A model generated the notes under the pieces. The model ran no database searches and was not told the DNA's origin. It saw nothing but the letters and a program-made list of their open reading frames with translations. A program made the position numbers and the translations under genes. Below are positions 1 to 11,200 of a stretch of 64,000 bases of DNA, in pieces. The first letter of the stretch is position 1. Every line of letters begins with the position of its first letter. The stretch comes from Bombyx mori (taxonomy: Eukaryota > Arthropoda > Insecta > Lepidoptera > Bombycidae): NCBI RefSeq assembly GCF_030269925.1, contig NC_085112.1, forward strand, positions 7,007,501 to 7,071,500, read 5' to 3'.

Positions 1-107
1 TAAACGTATCAAGGGACCGCCTGATAAAAAAAACACCTACAGAACATTTATTCGTTAATGAAATTACAAACGTCCTTCCTTGTGACTTCCTCTCTAAAAT
101 CACTTAA
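1..107 (+). CDS. Possible C-terminal end of an upstream gene (partial)
   Basis: From position 3 a frame stays open for 34 codons and stops with TAA at 105-107; an AATAAA follows at 110-115. The peptide ends DFLSKIT. I do not recognise the protein. Supporting a real gene end are the uninterrupted frame from the window edge, mixed rather than AT-biased codons, and the polyadenylation signal just past the stop. Against it is the short length, which chance alone could give. The true exon boundary lies outside the window. Confidence 0.3.
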   Translation, partial: NVSRDRLIKKTPTEHLFVNEITNVLPCDFLSKIT

Positions 108-550
108 TTAATAAATATTTAACGAATTTACAACAGTGTTTTACTCACTGCGGAATAAAACTATTTTATTTAAATAGTTCCGCAGAGATTTTGTCGATAG
201 CCTTTTTCCCAAAATATCTAAACAGAATGTCTAAATATGTTTTGATGACATATTTTAAAGAGGTATTTATGATTAGTGTCATGATGAATAGATTCCGACC
301 GAAAAATTGTGTCCGATATTTCGGATTCAAATATATTAAGTTTATAATCTGTTTCGGATGAGGGCTCCATAATGAATTTAAATATATATATATATAATAG
401 TTTTGGGGCATCGACTTTCTTGAGATCCTATAAAATAAGTTTTCATTATTATTTTTGTATGTTTTAAGCATGATAAAATTAGAAATTTTATATAAGCAAT
501 CATATTAAATCGATATCAAAGTCAATAAATAATGTACAACCCAAAACAGA
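108..550. other. AT-rich intergenic stretch, no gene recognised
   Basis: The stretch contains an imperfect hairpin around 148-187 (CTGCGGA arms closing on TCCGCAG) and an (AT)n run near 381-397. A 101-codon minus-strand frame at 166-471 is rich in N, I, K and Y, shows no family signature, and is not called. Confidence 0.5.
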
Positions 551-554
551 CGGC

Positions 555-706
555 CGAACTGACGTGACAATGACATTTGGCGCGCTAAACATGGCGGATT
601 TTCGGCCTCATTAGACGGAGACGGAGATATTTACGTATATTCATGTTTCATTTTATGTACGCACTGAAATACTGTTATATTGTTTTCCTGCGAGTTAAAG
701 TGCTGA
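555..706 (+). promoter_or_regulatory. Candidate promoter and non-coding first exon of TAF5L
   Basis: A CpG-bearing island in AT-rich DNA carries three motifs within 40 bp: a CRE-like TGACGTGAC at 560-568, an E2F-like TTTGGCGCGC at 576-585, and a YY1/Pho-like AAACATGGCGG at 587-597. The ATG in the last motif opens only seven codons. A consensus donor (GTAAGA) at 707 could splice a non-coding exon to the region just before the TAF5L start at 2255. The motifs are seen directly; the promoter role is inferred. Confidence 0.4.
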
Positions 707-776
707 GTAAGAACGAGATAGATAAATGTTTATGTATGTGCCTTCAAAATGGGTGCTATTTATATAAGCAATTGTA

Positions 777-1964
777 CCGGTAAAATGGGGCGATTAGGGA
801 TTGAGAGGCGAATCGGGAAAAAACCGGGAAAATCTTTCGACGCTCAATATAAGTTTTATATTCGTTGCAAAATCTTCCATTTTTTGTAGTTTAATAGTAG
901 AATGTTGAAAGTTCACAAAACAATTCTGAATATGCATGATAATACCTGCTAACTTATGAAAAATCGCGTTTCAAATTAACTTCCTGTGGTGGTAATTATT
1001 TTAGTGCTAGAAACTTTGCTCTCTTTTATTTATTTGATAATAATAGAAGACGACTATGCTTTATAAACGTTATTTAGTGTTTGAACCAGCATATATATTA
1101 AAGGTAAGCCTCAGTTGTTATTGGTTTTAATGTATTTGATTAAATAAAAATACATGTAAAAATCTGTTGTTTTTGGGGATATTGGGGACGTCTTAGGTAC
1201 AAATAACAACGAGAAAGGGGTCAATTGGGATGAGAATACGTGAAATGGAAACGACCTAAGTATAAATAGGTACAGGTTTGTAGGGTTGTCTATGTAGTTA
1301 TAACAATATTTTTTAAATTTGTTGGTAAAAATCTGGTTTATTCGAAGCGAAATTGGGAATAAGTCTTTAGTTGAAATAGATAAGCAATTTAATATAAGTA
1401 AGTCGATTTTGCAGAGACATGTAACAAGATCAATGAAATCTCAAGGTGGACAAAAATGTCTAAGTAATATATTTAATATTTGAATAATAAATATTTAATA
1501 TTTGTTCAGAGTGGGGGTATTCATCTGATTAATCCATGGAATAACCGACACACCTAATCTCTTAACCCAGATAGAAATATCAGCACTGTCGATTGCACCT
1601 ATAATTGAGGTGATGTCTGCCATGTACTTTTGTCAGTTTTTCAATTTTTTTTATTGATGATCACTTTGTTGGTGCAACTAAATAAATAAATAAATTAAAA
1701 CTATATATAAAATAAAAGTAGTGCCAACCCTAGCAAATTTCTCATTTCGTCCCAATTAACCGCAATTTTCGGGTAAATAGGGATTACACCTATTTTTGCA
1801 TTTTTTGCTTAAACTGGAATGCTAGTTGCATAATTTTAAATTAGACAACAAAGATGCCCCCAAGACTCAATCATTTTGATCCTGATATAGCATTATATAC
1901 ATCAACAACTACCTTAAAATTGCTCATAAAGTTGGAATTTGTCCCTAATCGCCCCATTTTACGG
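777..1964. mobile_element. Non-autonomous pogo-like (Tc1/mariner) DNA transposon
   Basis: Terminal inverted repeats of about 23 bp (GTAAAATGGGGCGATTAGGG) lie at 777-800 and, inverted, at 1942-1964, flanked by TA on both sides. Inside, a plus-strand frame at about 1349-1483 encodes a relic helix-turn-helix containing FNISKSILQRHVTRS and GGQKCLS, like the N-terminal DNA-binding part of pogo-type transposases. No catalytic domain remains, so the copy cannot move by itself. Superfamily assignment rests on the TA flanks and the HTH relic. Confidence 0.6.
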
Positions 1965-2254
1965 TACGTATAGAACAATATGTCGTGTCCCTACTATATA
2001 GGTCTATGGAGTGGTATTGTTTATTGTTTACAAATTTTACAATTTGTACCTACCTTGAAAACGTAAAAACACTACAAATCCAGGAATTTAACTAATAAGT
2101 ATTGGCCGTGTAAAACGGTAGATTGTAATATATTATGTCCACCAAAGAGTATAAATTCAGTTCAGTGCTCAGATAAAATGAATGTGTGATAAAATCAAAC
2201 AAGTGAGACATCGCAAAACATTCTGTTTTATTTTATTAAAAGTATTCAATGATA
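1965..2254. other. Upstream flank of the TAF5L start codon
   Basis: AT-rich DNA with a TATAAAT at about 2149 and TCAGT-type initiator-like motifs near 2157-2166. A plausible acceptor (pyrimidine-rich run ending AAAAG) lies just before the ATG. No other gene is seen. Confidence 0.3.
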
Positions 2255-5200
2255 ATGTCATTAATAAAGAAGACAAGAAACGATGCAATTAAAGCTGCGG
2301 TGGCTTCTTATCTAGAAAGGCGAAACTATCCCGTGAGCATGGCCAAAAATTATTTATTTAATTCGTAGGAATCCTAAGATTGTATTAGCAGAATGTAAGA
2401 TTAACGTATTTTTACAGGATACTGAATATTACGGTAACAATAACCCAAATTGCCAGAGTGCTGAGCAAATGGCAGTTTCCACTATTGTACAGTCTGAAGC
2501 AAGTCGTGCAAATTCTATCTTGTTTTCATGTATCAACAATGATTCCTCTCAATACGATATACAATACACCAGGTAGTTACTCTTCACAAAAACTATCATG
2601 TAGTATGATAAAATTATAAGAATATATAATTTTAATAATAAACACTGGTTGCGTAATATGTTCTGATACAAAACACTTTAAAAAAATGTAAGACCTGTAT
2701 GACAAAAAAATTACTCAAATACTTAAAAACCATGATATTCTAAGTAAACTAGTATACCAAATATTTCAGCCCAGTGTTTGAAATTTAATCTAAATTATGT
2801 GACAGAACATATCACTTGACTATATTTGGAAAATAAATAACACCCTCCTTAACATGTTGAATAAAATTCATTTATCATCCTATTTAATAGGTTAGTCAAC
2901 TTTATAAAAGAAATAAGAATCGAGAAACTAAAAAATGAGCTTCTGGGATTGTTGAGCCCTTTGCTATGTCATCTTTATCTAGAGATGCTACGTGGGGAAC
3001 ACGGAGGTGCTGCACAAGTGTTTTTGAAACGACATTCAGCAACATTACCACAGAAAGATTTATCTTTCCATCAACCAATTGATGGGAATTTACCCTCTGC
3101 ATTGTATAGGCCAAATAGTCTAGAGCAACTGTTTAATTCACTTCAAAATGGTACAATAGATAATGAAACCCCCGAAAAAGATTACATGAATCAAATACTT
3201 GATGATATTGGATCCATCTACACTTTACAGGACATTGAAACTAGACCATCCATTGCTGCATTCAGGTATCATTTGAATTTTTTCAGCTTCAAATACTGTG
3301 TTTGTTCAAGATATAATTTTTACACTATATTATAGGATTCAAGCTTGTAAAATTGTACCCCTTGTAATTATTCCTTTATAGCAAATTTTTAACTTGTGCT
3401 TATTTCATTGATGATAAGACCTATTGTGAGCCCACGCACATTTCTGTTCACAGGTCATGTAAATATGATATTTACTTATCACAAGATGCTTTAAATATGT
3501 TGAAAGCATATTTAGCCAAACATGGACATGTATTATTAATACAAGTATTGCAAACATGGTTTCATATTGATATAAATAGTGATAATAATAAAAAAAATTC
3601 TGTAAGTATCTTTATCACTAACTGACAACATACTTTTTATCCAACATCCTTCAAAGTCTGACGAACATACAGCCCACATGAGTGCTAAGTGGTCACCTTC
3701 ATGGCAGACATTAGTATTGCAAAATAAATTTTAAATTAGCAGACCAAACAAAAGAATCCGTGTTTGAAATACAAATAGTACAGATGTGCAATAAAAAAAA
3801 TTCATTTGTTTAATTTGTATTTAATACCACCATACAGCGGATATTGAATTTGAAAAAAAAATTAATGATTACTACATCTATGTCATAAACATTTATAAGT
3901 AAATTAGAAAACAATTTTTATTTATTTGTTCTGGAAATATATAAAGTAAAAAGCAAATTGCACAGCAGGCTTGTAGTGGTAGCCATGATGTTAAAATGTA
4001 AAGACCAAAGATATGAATAAATTAAAATTCAACTACAGGTCATAATAATATGTAAGTTGTTGTGGCCTAAAGGATAAGACGTCCGGTGCATTCGTATGTA
4101 GCGATGCACCGGTGTTAGAATCCCGCAGGCGGGTACCAATTTTTCTAATGAAATACGTACTCAACAAATGTTCACGATTGACTTCCACGGTGAAGGAATA
4201 ACATCGTGTAATAAAAATCAAACCCGCAAAATTATAATTTGCATAATCATGGTGGTAGGACCTCTTGGGAGTCCGCACGGGTAGGTACCACCACCCCGCC
4301 TATTTCCGCCGTGAAGCAGTAATGCGTTTCGGTTCGAAGGGTGGGGTAGCCGTTGTAACTATACTGAGATCTCAGAACTTATATCTCGAGGTGGGTGGCG
4401 CATTTACGTTGTAGATGTCTATGGGCTCCAGTAACCACTTAACACCAGGTGGCTGTGAGCTCGTCCATCCATCTAAGCAATAACAAAAAATAAAAAAAAA
4501 ATGTAATAAACCTATGACAATGGGATGATCATTTTTATTTTTGTATCATTTTCGCAGGAAGACGAAGAAGAAATGGAGTCTGATATGACAGTTAATAGAA
4601 ATTTTTCTGAAGAACGAGTCATAGAAGCAAACGGTAGGTAATACTTTATTACTTGCTGAAAAATATTAATATTTAATTGACTGCAACAATGTCCATGTTT
4701 TGTACTGCTGAAGGATAGATGAGTCCAAGACCAAAGCCACTGTCCATATTGAGATATTATAATATGATATTAAGTTGAAGTCTATCCTTCAAAGCAGGAC
4801 TTATTAGTGCTTTATATAAGACAAGTATGGTGAAAATAACTGGTGCAGTCTTACCGGGTTTTGCTAAATGTCGGTAGAATTTAATTACGTATACATGGCT
4901 CATTTTATTACAACGTCGATAATTCATAATCAGGAAGCTATGCTGCTAAATGTTAATTTTAAAATAGTATTTTCTAAATTTATATCTGCATGAGAATCAA
5001 CCCAAAATATATAATAATATATCTTATATGAGAGTATTATTCATATTATACAAATGACTTACCTGGATCTCAAATTTAACAGACCTGTTTTCTAAATGTA
5101 ATGGCCATGCTGAATATCAAACTGTTGATAAGGAGTTGCGTGATCTCCAAGATGCAATCAAAGGAGTTAGAGACTCAACGGCTCCATTAAAATTGTACAA

Positions 5201-8200
5201 AATATCAGCACCGGATACGCAGTAAGTTTCTTAGAACAACCTAAAGAATGACACCGTCAGTAATATGATTCGAACCCTGATTGCGTGGTACAGTAGTCAT
5301 GGTCACTTAACAGTTAGATCCACTAACACAACTAACATAGGGGCCCTACTGTCCTGCTGAAACTGAAGAAGCCATTGGGTCGCCACTAATTTCTCCATCT
5401 TAAAACAAAAAGTAAAATACTCTGAGAACGGTCTCATCACGCTTTTGTATACGAGGTCTAATTGCTATCTGATATTATTGTAGTAACCATTATTTTTCCA
5501 TAGTTGGGTGATCAAGCCCACAGCCCACCTGTTAATCGATATTTTTCCAAAAATGTCTTTTTACTAATATTATTGGTGAGATTGATTAATAGAAAAAATC
5601 ATTAGAACTTCATCATTCATCAACACATACCCCGATCATTTGTCAAAATTTGTACGGTATTAAACTCTGAAGACAAGAAGCTGATATTTACTATATAGCG
5701 ACATGGTATGTAAGCCAGCAACAATATATAAAAGTTTCCGCTGGTGGTACTGGTGCTGGTGGTGGTACCGGTGATGGTGGTCCTGCTGGTGGTAGGACCT
5801 CTTGTGAGTCCGCCCGGGTAGGTACCACCACCCTGCCTATTTCTGCCGTGAAGGTGTAATGCGTTTCGGTTTGAAGGGTGAGGCAGCCGTCGTAACTATA
5901 CTTGAGACCTTAGAACTTATATCTCAATGGGGGTGGCGCATTTATGTTGTAGATATCTATGGGCTTCAGTAACCACTTAACACCAGGTGGGCTGTGAGCT
6001 CGTCCACCCATCTAAGCAATAAAAAAGGAAATTTGCAATAATAAATTAACGTACAGTATTTTACATTTGTTGTAATGAAATTAAACTTTGCGAAAGCAGG
6101 ATTTAATCTTGGTGGTCCTTTTTTATAGTGTGGCAGTATAGACCTTAGCTTAGGCATCCTAATAAAATGAGAATAGTTTTCTACATGCAAGTTTTACACC
6201 CTAAATGAATTTTGGTTTCAGTTTAATATGTGCAAAAACAGATCCTAGCTGTAACATGCTGTGCGGTGGCTTCATTAATTCTGAAGTCAGAATCTGGGAT
6301 CTTGGCCAAAACAATATGCAAAAAAGGATCAATCATAACATATCAAAAATTGAATTAGCTTGCAACATGCCACCAGAATCTTCAAACGATCATGATACAT
6401 TGTAAGTAACTTCCAATAAAAAAATACGTTTCGTTGACCTATGCAGCAGATAAAGCAATTAACTGCTCAAATATTAATGTCGCCTGTGGCAATCTTTGGC
6501 ATTTTTATTGTTACACACTTATTTAGTGAGCATATTTAGTGTTTCTTGTTATTTTACTTTCACTTAGTTCAAGAAGTCATTAGTAAAATATTTTAATTTT
6601 GATATAAAAAATTACAGACAAATTGGCGCCGGATTGCCCCTGAGAGGCCACTCAGGCCCAGTACAAGCTGTGACTATTATGCCCAGAGAAGAATTAATAC
6701 TCTCAGCATCACACGATAACACAATGAGAGCTTGGAGACTGTCTGATTATTCATGTGCTGCAATTTACAGGTAAAAAAGTATTCTAAATTAGAAAACGTG
6801 ACCCACTGTGAAGATCCGGCGAAAAACTCAGTAGGCTTTTCCAGTAGTACATATGTTTCTCTTACTCTCCTTGCGTCGTATTCCTCAATGCTGTCATGAA
6901 CATGACCTTCTGCATCATTTTCTCTCGCACGATATTTCTCCATCTGTTTCTGTCTCTATTACTATTATATATTATACTGTAAAACAAAATGTAGTATATA
7001 TTATTGATTTAAATTTTGGGGTGTGAGTACCTCATTATGGTCGAATTTCGTCCACCAACCAAACACTAGTACTTTAATAATAAATAGTTTGAAGAAATAC
7101 TGAAAAAGAAGAAGAAAATCTAGAAAAAAATAAGAAATGTTGTTAGAGTGCGCAACGCAGCTGCAAGTCAATATTATTAGTCCGCTCCGGTTATCGTTCT
7201 CTTCGAACCCGTGGCATGCGACGAAGGGCTCGACGAGTAAATTAACCCACAGACACAGCCCACTGAGTTTCTCGCCGGATCCTCTCAGTGGGTTGCGTTT
7301 CCGATCCGGTGGTAGATTCTGCGAAGCACGGCTCTCGCTAGGGTTCGTGTCAGCAACGTCGTCAGATTTGAGCCCCGTGAGCTCACCTACTAGTTAAGGT
7401 TACGCTGAAATAGCCTCTCAAGGCTCTCAGCTTAGGTAGGAAAAAAAAATTGTCTACTCTCGAGAGCGTTAATACAAACTAATATTTCAATATTTTATCT
7501 AGACCTATTTGGCCTGCAATTTCATCTTCACTAAGTATAAGATTTTTATGAAACAAATAATGTGTTATAAAATAAAATTTTGAGCATTAGATATTGTGCC
7601 TACTAAGTGGTTACTGGAGCCCATAGACATCTACAACGTAAATGCGCCACCCACCTTGAGATATAAGTTGTAAGATCTCAGTATAGTTACAACGGCTACC
7701 CCACCCTTCAAACCGAAACGCATTACTGCTTCACGGCAGAAATAGGCAGGGCGGTGGTACCTATCCGCGCGGACTCACAACAGGTCCTACCACCAGTAAT
7801 TACGCAAATTATAATTTTGCGGGTTTCACTTTTATTACACGATGTTATTCCTTCACCGTGGAGATCAATCGTGAACATTTGTTGAGTACGTATTTCATTA
7901 GAAAAATTGGTACCCGCCTGCGGGATTCGAACACCGGTGCATCGCTTCAACACGAATGTACCGGACGTCTTATCTTTTAGGCCACGACGACTTCATATGA
8001 TTTGAGGACTTCTATAATCATTAAAGCTTACGAAGGCCTCAATGTTATTAACGAACTATTGCTGAAAATTTCTTTTTAACATCAAATTTGTTACAGAGGA
8101 CACAATTATCCTATATGGTGTATGGACATATCAAGAAGTGGCCTATTTATAGTAACGGGATCTCATGACAGAACAGCTAAGCTTTGGTCTTTGAATAGAA

Positions 8201-11200
8201 CGTTCCCAGTGAGAGTGTTTGTCGGTCACATGTCTGATGTCACTGTAAGTTTAAAAATATATATTATTATATTCAGATATCGATTTTACATAAATAACTA
8301 TACAAAAGTGAACTTAATAATGTGACAGCCGCTTCACATCATTTTTACTCAGTCGCCAGATATGTTAAATTGTAGAATGTAATGTATCAACCGATTTGAA
8401 TAAAACTAAAAGAAAAGCACTAAAAAAATCGATTTTCGCTTATGTTTAAAATATTTCGTCTTTGTATTATGCAATAATAATTTTTTTGTGTTTGTTTATT
8501 GTTTCGGTGATGATTGCTGCGCCGCAGAAATGGGCAGAATAATGGTGGATACAAAACCCATGTCAGTTTATCTAAAATTAATTTCACCTTGATCATGACT
8601 CATATACCGATATTGTAATTTGTAATACGAGGTAAAAGACCAACAAGCCGAAGCTAGAACGAAAATCGATTATTACATAACCTAATCAATATGGGAAAAT
8701 CGACTAATTTGTTTAGCTAGTGCATATATGCGTGCTATTATTATGCTTTTATTAGCTTCAGACGTATGTATGTAATGTATGTTTGTAACGGAATCTTTGA
8801 ACATGATTTTGACCCCCTTCAAAACGTCGGATTAACTCGAAATTTGGTATACTTATTAAGGACCGATTACAATTCAATATTTAAAAATAAAATGAAAAGC
8901 AAAAATTTGGAAAAATTGAAATTCAACTAAAAAATGAAAAATAAGTAATAGTTTAAAAAAACTAACAAAATACGCTTTCAAAGAAAATCCAACTAAAAAA
9001 TAGAAAATAAATTTTAATAAATTTGTATTAAAAATAGTGTAAGAAAAAATGATTTTATTGTAAAAAAGCGTGGGGTGCTTTTCAGGATATGTATTATTAT
9101 CAAAATAACCCCTCTACTCATAAATCTGTTCATAAAATATTTATAACTACTTATATTATGCACCATAAAATCATTTTTTCTTACACTATTTTTAATTCCA
9201 ATTTATTAAAATTTATTTTCTATTTTTTGATTGAATTTTCTATAAAAGCATATTTTGTGAGTTTTTTAAACTATTATTTATTTAACAAATGTCAAATATA
9301 AATTGGATGTAAAACATTGACGATTAATAATAAAGATTGAATGTAGGCCGCGGCCTTTTTATCTCCACTGTGTTAGTAGAATATATTGTATAATAATATT
9401 GTTTAGAATTGGAATTTTTATGTCACATTAATTGAAAATTTATTTGTATTTGTATTGTGGAGTAAATAAATGCAATTATTATTAATTTTAGTGTGTGAAG
9501 TTCCACCCGAACGAGTGTTACATAGCGTCTGGCGGCGCGGACCGCAGCGTGCGGCTGTGGAGCGTGTGCGACGGCCGGCTCGCACGCGTCCTGTGCGCAC
9601 ACCGCGCGCCGGTGCGGGCGCTCGCCTTCGCACCCAGCGGAGCCTACCTAGCCACTGCCGGTACTCGCATCTACTTCTTTTTATCTAGTTTTTGAATCTG
9701 GCTTAGTTTGTGCATTAGCCAGTGTGAAGTAATTTTAAAGTAAAGATTTTTATAATTCGCCGTTTTCATTATTTACATTTTATGAATATAATAATAAAAA
9801 AACGAAGGAAACTTTATCAATTAACATGAAATTAAATGAAATGAGATGAGATGATATGGGATGTAATATAATCTCAGCAAAATGGTCGTCATTTACTGAG
9901 ACTTTTTCAGTGGACGTTCAGTGGCTTTGTTTCGTTTTCCCACATTTGTGCACTTTCACAGATACTAAACAGTTAATAAACCACCGTTATTACACATTTA
10001 AATCCGAAGAAACACTAAATAGACAAAATAAAACAACTAACACAACTTCACTCCTCGCGTTCCCGCCAAAAAGTCCACTCGCATCCTCTTTGCGGCTTTA
10101 TATCCAATCTATATTTCCTACCAGTATAGAAAACTAAAGAAAAATCTCACCTGTGGCATGCTAAAAGGCGGTCTGCGCACATTTAGCATGCCTAATTAAT
10201 TAAGTATGTACATGTGTATATATAGGGTTTTTGGGATTGTGACACTTTAATAATCTTTTAGTATCTTTAATAATCTTCATTACATACTAGCAAAATTATT
10301 TCAACTCTCTACTCGGGTTGATTTAAAACAAGTCGTATACTCATAGGGGGCTGGGTGTGGTAAGAACTAATAACCTGTCCATTACTGCCACCGAACAAGC
10401 ATTCCTTCAGTTAAAATAATTTAGAATAATTCCCACCAATTCTTTAAAAGCTCCTACCAGTTTCTCTCAAGATGGTCATCAACCTTTATACTGTAGTGTA
10501 TACGGGCTTCAAAATCCATTTAAAACTAGGTGCTTTATGCTGGTTTACGCTTAAAAAACTCCAAACGACACGTCGGTGACGATCAATGGAGTATCACGCA
10601 TTACTAACGCACAGTATCTACGTTCCCTGTCCTAAAATATATTACACTCTTTCTGCCGCTAACCAATTATGTGTCCAGAACATATTTGAAGGATGGCACA
10701 GCCATTAAACAATACAATTGACACTTTGACCTTAATTCTCACGGTCGATGGCAGAATTCCCGTTGCGATGCTTCTGGACTCCAATAACAACATAACCCCA
10801 AGTGGGCCGAATTATTTTCACAAATACGAACGATAGTCTTTCTTATATCGAAGAGTGATAAATTCCCGATAGAAAAGTATTTATCATCCGAACTAAACTT
10901 GTATTTTAATTTGCAGGAGACGATAAAAAAATTAAAGTGTGGGACTTAGCAGCAGGAACTTGCGTGCAAGAGTACAAAGGACACCATGGTAAAATAATGT
11001 CACTGGATTGGTCTTCGGTCGGAAAACCCAGCCTAACTAACAGAGTAATGGCAGAACCTAATGAATTATCAACGGAAAACTCTCTACTCTGTTCAGCAGG
11101 AATGGATGGAATTGTGAAAGTTTTTCATGATTGTCAGACTAAAAATAAGTATGTCACATTAACATAATTATTATTAAATACCTATCCTAATTTTTATTTT

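Noticed and set aside
166..471. 101-codon minus-strand frame
   Set aside because: Dominated by N, I, K, Y and runs such as YIYIYLN from an (AT)n tract; no family motif. Treated as a chance frame.
4057..4135. tRNA-like sequence with A box and B box
   Set aside because: It is the head of a SINE with body, tail and poly(A). The same head recurs at six or more places; no proper cloverleaf ends, so not a tRNA gene.
7137..7397. 86-codon frame with serine/proline-rich product
   Set aside because: It is read through a Bm1 SINE.
9418..9688. Overlapping frames on both strands around TAF5L exon 10
   Set aside because: They are shadows of the GC-rich WD40 exon; only the frame with CVKFHPNECYIASGG joins its neighbours in phase.
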